Shown: positions 6,145 to 14,912, counted from the stretch's first letter. The stretch: 20,873 bases of DNA from Cyclobacteriaceae bacterium (GCA_009885605.1 VFKK01000164.1:1-20873); one strand, 5' to 3'. Notes: generated from the letters alone by a model not told the origin. Made by a program: numbers and translations.

Positions 6145-6864
6145 TCACACACCGGTGATCTCCCTGAACTTTACACTCTGCCGTTGGCTCAGGTCAATTT
6201 TATGTCCTGATTTCATCACAATCAGAAGGGTGCTGTTGAAATACGGCTCAATTTGGCTGATAAAATCCAGGTTGAACATATACTGTCGATTGGCTCTGAA
6301 AAAGAGATCCGCAGGAAGTTTCTGTTCCAAATAACTCAGTGACTTATGCAAAAGCGGCTGCTGGTTTTCATAAAATACCCGCACATAGTTTCCTACACTT
6401 TCCAGCAAATAAATCTTCGATATGGGAACGAAATGGCACTTTTCACCGTCTTTGATAAAAATCTTTTTATCTGCACTAAGCCTTTTTTCGGATGGGTTTT
6501 CGAGTGTTTGAACCCTAAACCGGAATCGGTGAATAGCATCCGCCAACCGATTTGGATTGAGTGGTTTGAGCAAATAATCCAGAGCATTTACCTCAAATGC
6601 CTTGATGGCAAACTGATCGTAAGCGGTAACGAAAATCACTTCCCGCACGTCCTCTAAACTTTCCAAAAACTCGAATCCATCTTTGCCAGGCATATTGATA
6701 TCCAAAAATATCAAATCCGGCTTTAGCGCATTACATTCCGAAATAGCCTTGTCTACCCGATCCGAAAATCCTACTATTTCAAGATCCTCAAAAGGCAAAA
6801 GTAAAACTTTCAATTCCTCTAAAGCGAGAAGCTCATCATCAACCAGATAGACAGTTTTTTTCAT
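6145..6864 (-). CDS. LytTR-family response regulator
   Basis: This is a 239-residue cytoplasmic DNA-binding response regulator. The receiver domain (about 3-120) has the acidic pair D9/D10, phospho-acceptor D55 (FLDINMPGKDG), T80 and K100. The LytTR DNA-binding domain (about 140-237) shows HFVPISKIYLLESVGNYVRV and FFRANRQYMFNLDFI, typical of the family. The gene follows its kinase with one base between stop and start, so the two are translated from one message and form a pair. Target genes are unknown; no LytTR direct repeats were identified in the window. Confidence 0.95.
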   Translation of the reverse strand: MKKTVYLVDDELLALEELKVLLLPFEDLEIVGFSDRVDKAISECNALKPDLIFLDINMPGKDGFEFLESLEDVREVIFVTAYDQFAIKAFEVNALDYLLKPLNPNRLADAIHRFRFRVQTLENPSEKRLSADKKIFIKDGEKCHFVPISKIYLLESVGNYVRVFYENQQPLLHKSLSYLEQKLPADLFFRANRQYMFNLDFISQIEPYFNSTLLIVMKSGHKIDLSQRQSVKFREITGV

Positions 6865-6865
6865 A

Positions 6866-7924
6866 TTAAAGAATCGGATAAGTGATTTTAGCGATAACTT
6901 TTGTATCTGAAATTGAATCCAAAATAAAGGACGCTTTGTCAGAAAACAGACTTTGCAGCCGCTTTTGAAGGTTGTTTAGCCCGATTCCCAAGTAAAAAGT
7001 CTTCTTGAGTTGACCGGAATTTATCACTTCTATCAGCAAATTTTTTCCGCGGATTCTGCTTTCAATCCAGATTTCTCCACCCTCTTCAAGCTGTGTGATT
7101 CCATGCTTGATCGCATTTTCGGCAAGTGTCAAAACCATGGCAGGTGGCACTTTTACTTCCAATGTTTCCTCCTGAAGTGAAATATGAACATCCAATCGCT
7201 TTCCAAATCGGATCTGTTCGAGTTCCAGATATTTGACCACCTCATTGATTTCCTCATTGAGCGCGATCAAAGGAGATTTTTCGTAATTCAGGGTAAATCG
7301 GAGCAGTTCTGAAAGCTTGATAATTGCATCCCGGGCTTTATCCTGATCTATCAATACAAGGGCTTTGATGCTGTTCAACGCATTGAAAAGGAAATGTGGA
7401 TTGAGTTGATTCTTCAACAATTCCAATTCCGCGGATTTGGCGACATTCTCAAACAATAATTTTTGCTCTGTAATTTCAGCGTTCTTTTTGAGGATATGAT
7501 AGAGGTAATAAATGATAATCCAGACAACTACATAGCGACCCAGATTCATGATTTGTCCAAAAAAACCAATCCAAAATTCCCCATTTCTGAAATTGTCTAA
7601 TTCCTGTATCAGAATAGGAAAAAAGAGTAAAACTGTCATAATCAGAGAAATGATCATCACATCAACGAATGCTCTGAACCAAATTCTGGAAAGGGATTTT
7701 CCAAAAACTTCCTCCTTGATAAACCACACTTTGTAAAAATGCGAAGTCAATAAACCCACCGCTGATATCAATACAAACTGCTGAAAATATTCCCATTTGA
7801 ATTCCCCTACAATGAAAAATGTATAATTGATGGTTTCAATAAAAATAATGGAGCTCCAGCCCAGAATCTGGAGCAGCCAATATGTTTGAGATTTAGTCAG
7901 AGAAACGGATTTATTTCGTTCCAT
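6866..7924 (-). CDS. LytS/YehU-type sensor histidine kinase
   Basis: The protein has 352 residues. Four membrane helices fill about residues 15-38, 47-66, 83-107 and 117-145, with little extracytoplasmic sequence, so it probably senses something in or at the membrane. The His_kinase domain carries the LNPHFLFNALNSIKAL motif with the phospho-acceptor H177, followed by an HATPase region with LAENAIKHGI (N box) and a GIGLNNLQKRL glycine box. It overlaps the stop of the preceding TraB/GumN-like gene by one base (TAATG) and is followed after one base by the LytTR regulator. The TraB-like protein may therefore be a functional partner or a sensor input. Confidence 0.95.
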   Translation of the reverse strand: MERNKSVSLTKSQTYWLLQILGWSSIIFIETINYTFFIVGEFKWEYFQQFVLISAVGLLTSHFYKVWFIKEEVFGKSLSRIWFRAFVDVMIISLIMTVLLFFPILIQELDNFRNGEFWIGFFGQIMNLGRYVVVWIIIYYLYHILKKNAEITEQKLLFENVAKSAELELLKNQLNPHFLFNALNSIKALVLIDQDKARDAIIKLSELLRFTLNYEKSPLIALNEEINEVVKYLELEQIRFGKRLDVHISLQEETLEVKVPPAMVLTLAENAIKHGITQLEEGGEIWIESRIRGKNLLIEVINSGQLKKTFYLGIGLNNLQKRLQSLFSDKASFILDSISDTKVIAKITYPIL

Positions 7925-8820
7925 TAGTTTTGAAGAGCTGGTATTTTTTCCTCTTGTTTAACTGGATCCACTGAATAGCCTGCCTTCCTGAGAAGGGAAA
8001 TCACACCAGATTCTCCTCCCAAATGCCCCGCTCCAACAGCCACGAAAACCGAATTGTTATGCATAGCCTCTCCCATTTTTGGGACCCAGGATTTATTCCG
8101 ATCATCCAGCAAAACGGAGCGATATTCGGACATCATTCCCTCCGAATTCATGACTTTATCCATCGCCTCAATATCTTCCGTGAGATAGGCGGACATCATA
8201 TTTTGAAGATCCTTATCCGACTCCTCGTCTGTCAAAAGCTTTCCAAGTTCCTTCAGCTGCAGATCCTGTGGGATCTGATCAAAAATTCCGACCTGAAATT
8301 CAACTGTCTCAAGACCGGAGACCGGAATTCCGGCTTCGCTGGCTTTCGAAGTAAAAAATCCTTCATAGCTCTCAATCTCGGCACAAGGAAGCACTTTCAG
8401 CAAAACCATGGAACTCAACACAAATGGTTTTAAAACTCCCAGCTGAGCCAATCCTGCCCCATAATTTTTCGTCAGAAATTCATCAAGTGCATCGGCCATC
8501 GGCTCGTCCATTTCTCCCTGGATATTTTTCATATTCGGATTGATGGAAACTTGCTGCATTTTGGTTTGAAGTTCAGGATCACTCATATCAAGCTCCATGA
8601 TGAGTTTATCAGTTTTTTCAAAAGCAGAGAGGATTCGCTCATCCATAAGAAAGTCGGATTTGCAAATGATATGAATCGTACCAAATATGTAAGATTCCTT
8701 CTCGAGCCCATTTCCGCTTACCTTCCAAAGTACAGAACTCTTCTGACCATTTGCGTTTCCCACCATCCATACCATAATCAGGATGGCCAAACTGAATTTT
8801 CCTAAAATGTTCGATTTCAT
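7924..8820 (-). CDS. TraB/GumN-family protein, exported
   Basis: The start at 8820 gives 298 residues beginning with a clear signal peptide (MKSNILGKFSLAILIMVWMV, cleavage near GNANGQ, about residue 26). An upstream ATG at 8943 would place 41 residues before this signal and is rejected. Family marks are YIFGTIHI (H50), KLIMELD, the GLETVEFQ motif and the C-terminal VAVGAGHLGGESGVISLLRKAGY. The family is related to Tiki/TraB proteins proposed to be metalloproteases, with few members tested; the protein here would act in the periplasm or at the envelope. Its stop overlaps the kinase start by one base, so it is the first gene of a three-gene operon with a two-component system. Confidence 0.9.
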   Translation of the reverse strand: MKSNILGKFSLAILIMVWMVGNANGQKSSVLWKVSGNGLEKESYIFGTIHIICKSDFLMDERILSAFEKTDKLIMELDMSDPELQTKMQQVSINPNMKNIQGEMDEPMADALDEFLTKNYGAGLAQLGVLKPFVLSSMVLLKVLPCAEIESYEGFFTSKASEAGIPVSGLETVEFQVGIFDQIPQDLQLKELGKLLTDEESDKDLQNMMSAYLTEDIEAMDKVMNSEGMMSEYRSVLLDDRNKSWVPKMGEAMHNNSVFVAVGAGHLGGESGVISLLRKAGYSVDPVKQEEKIPALQN

Positions 8821-9152
8821 GGTCGTTGTTTTTAAATGATGTACCAAAGTAGATTCGAAAAACTTCAACGTTCTCTCTCTAATCCATAAGTGCATGAATT
8901 TATTGATAAATGAAGATTGGAGGAAATCAAATATTTGCCTCAATTATTTAAAGTTGATTTCAACCAGATACACACTCCAGAAACAGCTTAATTCAAATTC
9001 GGATAAAATCTCGATTTTAAATCATACTTTAAACCTCAACTCTATCAAACCCAAAACACTATGAAATCGAGCATGACGAAAACGCCACATACTGGGATGA
9101 TTATCAGTAATGCGAGATTCCATCTGACCATTCAAAAACAAATTAAAAACAG
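8821..9152. other. Divergent intergenic region between TraB/GumN-like and sugar isomerase genes
   Basis: This 332-nt AT-rich gap separates two divergent genes. On the minus strand a -7-like TACTTTG (8851-8845) lies 25 nt before the TraB-like start, but there is no matching -33 box at the right distance. On the plus strand no TAnnTTTG box was found. A 31-codon reading frame (9061-9156) ends in an ATGA overlap with the isomerase start; it has no visible ribosome binding site and is not called as a gene. Confidence 0.5.
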
Positions 9153-10181
9153 ATGAAAAACAGAAGAGAATTTTTGATAAAATCAGCACTTGGCGCCACC
9201 GGATTGGCTTTAGCTCCTTCCTGGCTGAAGGGTGCTCCCGCCCTTATCAAATCCTGGAACAAACCTGATTCCTTGATCAATGGCGTACAAATCGGATGCA
9301 TTACATACTCATTCAGATCCTTGACCGATCAAAGTGCCGAGGCAACTCTTCAATACGTGAAAGATTGCGGAATCAGTGCAATTGAGTTAATGGGAGACCC
9401 TGCAGAAACGTTTGCGGGAATGCCGGCATCCCCGATCAATCGAACCAGAATGTTTCAACTTGGCGGAAAGCAAAGACGAGGCGAAGTACTCACCGATACT
9501 GAAAAAGCTGAATATGCTGACATGAGTGCTCAAGCTGCTGCTTACGGTAAAACTGTCGCCGAGTGGAGAGCAAAGGTAGATATGAAGAAATTTGAAGAAA
9601 TGAGAAAAATGTACAAAGACGGTGGCGTGAGCATCTATGCTTTCAAGCCAAATGCCTTTGCAAAGAATAATACAGATGCAGAAATCGCCTACGGAATGAA
9701 AGCTGCGAAAGCACTCGGCGCAACTCACGTGACCTTGGAGCATCCTTCAGACGATGCACATACACTGAAGCTGGGCAAAATGGGTGAGCAACACGGGATG
9801 TCCGTGGGGTATCACGGACACGAGCAGGAGACCTTTACATTCTGGGATACTGCACTAGCGCAAAGCCCAAAAAATGCACTGAATCTCGATGCAGGTCACT
9901 ACATAGCTGCGGGTCATACAGATCTTATTCCCCTGATCGAAAAGCAACACTCCAGAATTCTGAGCATGCATACCAAGGATCGCCAAACTCCTGCAAACGG
10001 AAAAGGAAATCTAACCTGGGGAACCGGCGATACACCGATCAATGAAATGCTGCAATTGATGAGCAAAAACAAGTATAAGTTTCCTGCGACCATTGAGTTG
10101 GAATATCAGGTTCCTGAGGGATCAGATGCAGTGAAAGAAGTCCGGAAATGCGTTGAATATTGTCAGAAGGCATTGGCTTAA
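9153..10181 (+). CDS. Tat-exported sugar phosphate isomerase/epimerase (TIM barrel)
   Basis: The 342-residue protein starts with a twin-arginine signal (NRREFLIKSALGATGLALAP, about 3-22), so it is folded before export to the periplasm. The rest is a xylose-isomerase-like TIM barrel. GVQIGCITYSFRSL starts strand 1 and IELMG strand 2; candidate metal ligands are E196 (VTLEHP), D246 (NLDAGH), H273 (SMHTKD) and E315 (ATIELEY), with HGH at 221-223. Family members isomerise or epimerise keto-sugars or inositols; exported Bacteroidota members are often linked to sugar 3-keto modification, but the substrate cannot be read from the sequence. It appears monocistronic, ending in the strong terminator at 10204-10235. 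Confidence 0.92.
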   Translation: MKNRREFLIKSALGATGLALAPSWLKGAPALIKSWNKPDSLINGVQIGCITYSFRSLTDQSAEATLQYVKDCGISAIELMGDPAETFAGMPASPINRTRMFQLGGKQRRGEVLTDTEKAEYADMSAQAAAYGKTVAEWRAKVDMKKFEEMRKMYKDGGVSIYAFKPNAFAKNNTDAEIAYGMKAAKALGATHVTLEHPSDDAHTLKLGKMGEQHGMSVGYHGHEQETFTFWDTALAQSPKNALNLDAGHYIAAGHTDLIPLIEKQHSRILSMHTKDRQTPANGKGNLTWGTGDTPINEMLQLMSKNKYKFPATIELEYQVPEGSDAVKEVRKCVEYCQKALA

Positions 10182-10203
10182 TTCATCAAAAAAATCTAAA
10201 TGC

Positions 10204-10235
10204 AAAACGGCGGTTTCACAACCGCCGTTTTTTTT
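10204..10235. terminator. Bidirectional intrinsic terminator
   Basis: A perfect 12-bp stem (10204-10215 with 10220-10231, core ACGGCGGTT/AACCGCCGT) encloses the loop TCAC and is followed by a run of eight T residues on the plus strand. On the minus strand four T residues follow, so it can also serve the convergent Rrf2 gene whose stop lies at 10238. Confidence 0.93.
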
Positions 10236-10237
10236 GT

Positions 10238-10660
10238 CTAAGGTTTTCTTACTACCTCTGCCATCGTAGTAATTGGCCTCTCCAGGATTGGAACCATTTC
10301 GGCTCTGACTTCCGCAAAAAGCTTTCGGATTCTGCAGGTTTTTTCGTCTTCGCATTCTGCACAAGCTTCATAAAATCGCTCCGAAATACAGGGAATCAAA
10401 GCAATTGGTCCATCTACAACCCGCATGATTTGAGCTATGCTTATCTCAGATGGATCTTTTGCCAGCGTGTAGCCTCCCTCTGCTCCCCTCACGCTTTTGA
10501 CAAGTTGATGGGTTTTTAGGTCACGGAGGATATTTTCCAAAAACTTATAAGGAATATGCTCCCGTTCCGAAATTAATTTGGCTGAAACCGGCATTTCGTC
10601 CGGATGATCCTGAAGGTAAAGAATAGTTTTTATGGCGTATTTGGCGCGTTTGGAAAGCAT
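10238..10660 (-). CDS. Rrf2-family transcriptional regulator
   Basis: This 140-residue regulator has the winged-helix N-terminus MLSKRAKYAIKTILYL and the recognition and wing segment IPYKFLENILRDLKT ... VRGAEGGYTLAK (about 37-68). Cysteines at 91, 100, 103 and 109 (PCISERFYEACAECEDEKTC) could bind an iron-sulfur cluster as in IscR or NsrR, although their spacing is not that of canonical IscR. Length is typical. It is convergent with the isomerase, and its targets are unknown; a candidate dyad overlaps its own promoter region (10681-10701). Autoregulation is likely for the family. Confidence 0.93.
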   Translation of the reverse strand: MLSKRAKYAIKTILYLQDHPDEMPVSAKLISEREHIPYKFLENILRDLKTHQLVKSVRGAEGGYTLAKDPSEISIAQIMRVVDGPIALIPCISERFYEACAECEDEKTCRIRKLFAEVRAEMVPILERPITTMAEVVRKP

Positions 10661-10680
10661 ATTTCAAATTTGGGCTCAAC

Positions 10681-10701
10681 CAAAGTACTAAAAAAAGTAG
10701 T
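10681..10701 (-). promoter_or_regulatory. Candidate -7 box and overlapping dyad upstream of the Rrf2 gene
   Basis: On the minus strand TACTTTG (10687-10681) resembles the Bacteroidota -7 box (one base shorter than TAnnTTTG); no good -33 box was seen. The dyad ACTA-N7-TAGT (10687-10701) overlaps it by one base, giving a plausible autoregulatory operator. Half-sites are only four bases long. Confidence 0.35.
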
Positions 10702-10757
10702 CTTTCACTTAGTTTTCCTTCCATACAAAAAGGGTAATTGAACATAAAACAGCCATC

Positions 10758-11633
10758 CTAATGCCCAATGGGGCTCTTCTCTCCCGCCCTTACATCGGAT
10801 TCGAGTCGATTCACTTTGGGAGGTATTGGACAGGTTGCAAATTCAGTAAAAGCACAAGGTGGGTTGAATGCATAATTGAAATCAATAGTAGTAATCCCGG
10901 TTCGATCCGGATAGGCGACATAAAGGTATCTGCCTGTTGGGTAGGTTTCAGTTCCATTTGTCAGATCGGAAAAAATCACAAAGAGTTTTCCTTCCTCATC
11001 CACAGCTGTTAATTCAAACTTTTCTCCTGCTATCTCAAATTTCAAAATCCCCATTACTTTCCATTCAATCACTTGGCCAAGGACATTGGGAATATTGATC
11101 GTTTCATTGAATTTGGGAATGAATGTAGCCTGAATAGCTAAAGTTGAATGGTAATCAAAATATGGAATAGGTTGAAATTCTGACAATCCGGGATGTTCCA
11201 AATCCCTCAATCTCATCGCGAATTGACCTCCCCGATTGATTACGGTCCATTTCCAACGATCATAATAAATGCCCCCTTTTCTATATGATTCGACCGGAAA
11301 TTGTAGCGTTTCTCCTGGAGATAGTTCTTTGTTCTGTCTGATCAGTTTTGGGTTGAAAGAAAACCAAACCGAATCATTTTCAATCTGAAAGGTACCAATC
11401 GTGTTTCCACTTGGTTGATTTGAAATCACCAAACTGTCTTTTTCAATCGGATTCAAAAAAGCATTTTCCTGATCGATCCAAAACAATCCAACCAAGTTTA
11501 TCCAGCCGTCCTCAGCAAGAATCTCATCTGTTCGCTGAATTTTCCACACTTCATGATCTTTGTTTTGAGCGTAAGTCAGCAAGGACTGAGCGAGGAAAAG
11601 CAGAAGTAATAAATATCTCTTATAAATTTTCAT
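10758..11633 (-). CDS. DUF1684 family secreted protein
   Basis: From the ATG at 11633 the product has 291 residues, starting with a signal peptide (KIYKRYLLLLLFLAQSLLTYAQ, about 2-23; cleavage after YAQ). An upstream in-frame ATG (11807) would add 58 residues before the signal and is rejected. Conserved DUF1684 features are VWKIQRTDEILAEDGWINLVG, the F-A-M-R-L-R-D segment, TETYPTGRYLYV and the C-terminal DFNYAFNPPCAFTEFATCPI with PPKVNRL and AGEK. The biochemical role is unknown; the two C-terminal cysteines and FNPPCAF block are the family's best conserved part and suggest a binding or catalytic site. The gene is divergent from the second TonB receptor. Confidence 0.9.
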   Translation of the reverse strand: MKIYKRYLLLLLFLAQSLLTYAQNKDHEVWKIQRTDEILAEDGWINLVGLFWIDQENAFLNPIEKDSLVISNQPSGNTIGTFQIENDSVWFSFNPKLIRQNKELSPGETLQFPVESYRKGGIYYDRWKWTVINRGGQFAMRLRDLEHPGLSEFQPIPYFDYHSTLAIQATFIPKFNETINIPNVLGQVIEWKVMGILKFEIAGEKFELTAVDEEGKLFVIFSDLTNGTETYPTGRYLYVAYPDRTGITTIDFNYAFNPPCAFTEFATCPIPPKVNRLESDVRAGEKSPIGH

Positions 11634-11806
11634 TGGAAGTAATTCAGACCAATATAAAGGAAAGGGTATTGACTTTGAAAGAAGACTCACTTGTACCAAT
11701 TCAAAAAGAAAAGTCAAATGTCTTCCGAATAGTAGAAATAGCTGCTTTCTTAAAATGTGTCTCAGGAGTACGAATTCGATGTTTCTCATTTTTTTTTCTG
11801 GAATCA

Positions 11807-11836
11807 TTTGTAATTCCCAAAGTAAATATAACTTTG
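11807..11836 (+). promoter_or_regulatory. Promoter of the second TonB receptor
   Basis: The -33 box TTTG (11807-11810) and -7 box TAACTTTG (11829-11836) are separated by 18 nt, one less than the Bacteroidota consensus spacing. It would give a 5' leader of about 65 nt. Nothing else was recognised in 11634-11909. Confidence 0.65.
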
Positions 11837-11909
11837 CCTATAATTCCTACCTGTTTAGTGGGTTATATATAAATAACACTAGTTAGTACTCAACCTATTT
11901 GTAGTCAAT

Positions 11910-14456
11910 ATGAAAAAATCACTACTCCTAATTTTTGCATTTTTCTCACTAGTGAACTTTGCAAAAGCACAAACTGAAATAAAGGGGAAAGTAAATGACC
12001 CATCCGGAGAACCATTAGTAGGAGCAACGGTGGTGATTAAAGGTTCCAATACTTTCTCTATAACCAATGAATCAGGGGGGTTTTCGCTGATCTCACCCAC
12101 GCAACTTCCAATAACTATCCAAATAAGTTTTGTTGGATTCAAAGCCTATAATCTTGATATCAATTCCAATTCTTCCGAACCATTGGTTATCCAGTTGGAA
12201 AATGATTTGGAGCTTGCCGAAATTCTGATCACAGCGAGAAGAAGAACCGAAGAAGTCCAAAAAGTACCCATTCCAATTTCAGTAGTTGGAGGGCCAAAGA
12301 TTGAAGAATCAGGATCCTTTAATGTCAATCGGATTAAGGAACTGGTTCCGACCGTTCAGCTTTATTCTTCAAATCCGAGAAATACGACTTTAAATATCAG
12401 AGGGTTAGGATCAACATTTGGTTTGACTAATGATGGGATTGATCCCGGTGTTGGATTCTATGTGGATGGTGTCTATTTCGCAAGACCGGCTGCCACTAGC
12501 TTGGATTTCATTGATATTGAGCAAATCGAAGTTTTGAGAGGGCCACAAGGAACACTTTTTGGGAAAAACACAACAGCTGGAGCCTTCAATATTACGACCC
12601 GGCTCCCAAGCTATACTCCTGGAGGAACTGTGGAACTCAGCTATGGCAACCTGGGCTATGTCCAGGCCAAAGCTTCCATTACAGGACCATTGTCTAAAAA
12701 TCTTGCCGCAAGGGCGTCCTTTTCAGGCACTCAACGAAATGGTACCATTGAAAACGTTGCAACAGGCAAATACATCAACGATCTGAATAACATGGGCTTC
12801 AGAGGTCAGTTACTTTTCAATCCCTCCAGCAAGTTAGAAATTGTATTAGCAGGAGATGTAAATTCACAGCGTCCAGATGGCTATGCGCAGGTCGTTGCAG
12901 GTGTAGTAGAAACTAAGCGTGCGCCTTACCGTCGATTCGAACAGATTATTGCTGATTTGAACTATGATTTACCTTCTCGCAATGCCTTTGACAGGAAAGT
13001 GGATCATGATACTCCCTGGAAATCCAATAATGATTTGGGGGGAATTTCATTGAATGCTGACATCCAACTCGGAGAAGGTACGCTGACTTCGACCACCGCT
13101 TGGAGATACTGGAATTGGGAACCATCCAATGACCGTGATTTTATAGGTTTGCCGGTGCTTTCACTTTCCCAGGCACCTTCAAAGCATGAGCAATTTTCTC
13201 AGGAAATCAGATATTCAGGAGATTTTTCCGAAAAACTCAGCGGAGTATTCGGACTATTTTATCTCAGCCAAAACTTAGATACTTCTCCTTACCATACAGA
13301 AGAATCAGGTGCTGCTCAATATAGATTTTCACAAAGTACTACCAGTCCGCTTTGGGCAACACCCGGATTATTGGAAGGTTATGGAATCCGAACCACATCA
13401 ACGCTCAAATCGATAGGGGCAGCAATATTTGGTCAGTTAGATTGGGCAATCACTGAGAAATTACATTTCCTTCCCGGAATTCGATTTAACTACGACAAAA
13501 AAGATGTCGATTACGACAGAGTGACTTATGGAGGATTGGAAACAACTGATCCGGCTTTATTGGAGATCAAACGTTCTGTTTATTCTCCACAGAATTTTAA
13601 AGCGAATGTAGAAGATCAGAACTGGTCCGGACAGGGCACCATTGCATATCAATTCAGTGACAAGGTCAATGCATTCGGTACATTCTCTACCAGTTATAAG
13701 CCGGTAGGAATTAATTTGGGAGGTCTTCCAGCTGTTGCCGGTCAACCTTTGCTTGAATTGGCTGAAGTAAAACCGGAGTACGTGAAGCATTTTGAACTGG
13801 GAATCAAGACTACTCCAACCAAAGGGTCAAACTTGAATTTTGCATTCCACAACACCAATATCGGAGATTATCAAACCCTTGTGCAAACTGCTGAAGTCGG
13901 TGTAAACCGGGGCTTTCTGGCAAATGCGGATAAGGTGAGGGTGATGGGAGTTGAAGTGGATGGAAATATCCGGATAAGTAAGACCATCACCTTGACCGGC
14001 GCTTTGGCCTATACAGATGCCATCTATGTTTCGTTCCCAAATGCCCCTGTTCCGTTAGAAGAAACGGGCGATGAGTTTGCCTTCAAAGACATCTCCGGAG
14101 GAAGACTCCCCGGAGTATCGAAATGGGCAGGATCATTTGGCGCAGAATATTCCAAAGAAGCCAAATTCTTCGGGAAAACCGGAACCTTCTTTTTCGGATC
14201 TGATTTGTATTTCCGTTCAGAATTCTCCTCCAGCCCTTCTCCTTCTCAGTTTCTTAATGTAGAGGGTTATGCTTTGGTCAATGCTCGCACGGGATTCAGG
14301 GTCAAAGAAGGATTTTCTGCCTTCATTTGGTCTAGAAACTTGCTGAACCAAGATTACTTTGAGCAGCTTCTTCCTGCAGCTGGCAATGCTGGTCATTATG
14401 CAGCTGTTTTGGGTGATCCGGCCACGTACGGAGTTACTTTCAGATATGCATTTTAG
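11910..14456 (+). CDS. TonB-dependent receptor, siderophore/iron-complex type
   Basis: The 848-residue outer-membrane receptor has a signal peptide (1-20, NFAKA), a carboxypeptidase-like regulatory domain (about 23-100), TonB-box/plug region (about 103-230, with IPISVVGGPKI, LNIRGLG, VGFYVDGVYFARP, IEQIEVLRGPQGTLFGKNTT and AGAFNITTR) and a beta-barrel ending in YGVTFRYAF, with the C-terminal aromatic beta-signal. The plug resembles the iron-complex/pesticin-receptor-like group common in sphingomonads, not the SusC group, and no SusD gene is nearby. The cargo is unknown; the family takes up siderophores, cobalamin, plant polyphenols and other small molecules. The DUF1684 protein gene lies divergently upstream and might be co-regulated. 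Confidence 0.93.
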   Translation: MKKSLLLIFAFFSLVNFAKAQTEIKGKVNDPSGEPLVGATVVIKGSNTFSITNESGGFSLISPTQLPITIQISFVGFKAYNLDINSNSSEPLVIQLENDLELAEILITARRRTEEVQKVPIPISVVGGPKIEESGSFNVNRIKELVPTVQLYSSNPRNTTLNIRGLGSTFGLTNDGIDPGVGFYVDGVYFARPAATSLDFIDIEQIEVLRGPQGTLFGKNTTAGAFNITTRLPSYTPGGTVELSYGNLGYVQAKASITGPLSKNLAARASFSGTQRNGTIENVATGKYINDLNNMGFRGQLLFNPSSKLEIVLAGDVNSQRPDGYAQVVAGVVETKRAPYRRFEQIIADLNYDLPSRNAFDRKVDHDTPWKSNNDLGGISLNADIQLGEGTLTSTTAWRYWNWEPSNDRDFIGLPVLSLSQAPSKHEQFSQEIRYSGDFSEKLSGVFGLFYLSQNLDTSPYHTEESGAAQYRFSQSTTSPLWATPGLLEGYGIRTTSTLKSIGAAIFGQLDWAITEKLHFLPGIRFNYDKKDVDYDRVTYGGLETTDPALLEIKRSVYSPQNFKANVEDQNWSGQGTIAYQFSDKVNAFGTFSTSYKPVGINLGGLPAVAGQPLLELAEVKPEYVKHFELGIKTTPTKGSNLNFAFHNTNIGDYQTLVQTAEVGVNRGFLANADKVRVMGVEVDGNIRISKTITLTGALAYTDAIYVSFPNAPVPLEETGDEFAFKDISGGRLPGVSKWAGSFGAEYSKEAKFFGKTGTFFFGSDLYFRSEFSSSPSPSQFLNVEGYALVNARTGFRVKEGFSAFIWSRNLLNQDYFEQLLPAAGNAGHYAAVLGDPATYGVTFRYAF

Positions 14457-14476
14457 TTTCTGGGATAATCTCTGAA

Positions 14477-14513
14477 TTAAAAGACCGGGCTGAAATTCAG
14501 CCCGGTCTTTTAA
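14477..14513 (+). terminator. Strong hairpin terminator after the second TonB receptor
   Basis: A perfect inverted repeat of 18 bp on each side of one central base includes the GC-rich core GACCGGGCTGAA/TTCAGCCCGGTC flanked by AAAA/TTTT. It begins 21 nt after the receptor stop. The T-run is short (TTTTAATTT), but the stem is unusually long and stable. Confidence 0.85.
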
Positions 14514-14553
14514 TTTATGCGTATTTGGAAAACTAAGATACCAGCAACATAGA

Positions 14554-14823
14554 TTAAAGCTCAGCTTTGATTTGAGCAATGAAAAGGTGACTCCCTTTTT
14601 CAGATCGCTTGTAAAATAGAATTAATAATAGTTTCTGCAGGAAGTTTGGTAATACTTGGAATCATTAAGAAAATTAATTCCAAAGAAATTGGTGAGGCCT
14701 CTCTTAGATAATCCAAAGATCAAAGATTAAATCACAGTCACCTTCAATGATAAGATTTCCTTCCGCATCAAAATGATCAATTCATTTCCCGATTAATACC
14801 GGAGATTCAAAGAAAATAATCAT
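14554..14823 (-). pseudogene. Possible decayed small gene
   Basis: The 456-nt gap 14457-14912 has no intact gene of normal size. On the minus strand an ATG at 14823 preceded by the strong purine-rich site AGAGGAAAGGGG begins MIIFFESPVLIGK, meets a stop at 14784-14782, and continues in frame as IDHFDAEGNLIIEGDCDLIFDL to a stop at 14704. Further pieces with coding-like character follow in other frames (KLPAETIINSILQAI; SEKGSHLFIAQIKAEL ending at 14554). A short protein broken by one stop and frameshifts would explain this. The family is not recognised, and a non-coding origin cannot be excluded. Confidence 0.3.
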
Positions 14824-14912
14824 TTTTCCCCTTTCCTCTATTAATGGAACTTGGTGAGAAATATTGAGTCAAAAGGATACCTGCAATGAAAGTCCTGTTT
14901 CAGGAAGTATTT

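Noticed and set aside
8821..8943. N-terminal extension of the TraB/GumN-like protein
   Set aside because: It would put 41 residues before an evident signal peptide.
11634..11807. 58-residue extension of the DUF1684 protein
   Set aside because: The signal peptide begins at 11633, so the extension is upstream non-coding DNA that happens to be open.
11910..14456. SusC-type glycan receptor
   Set aside because: No SusD gene follows and the plug resembles the iron-complex receptor group.
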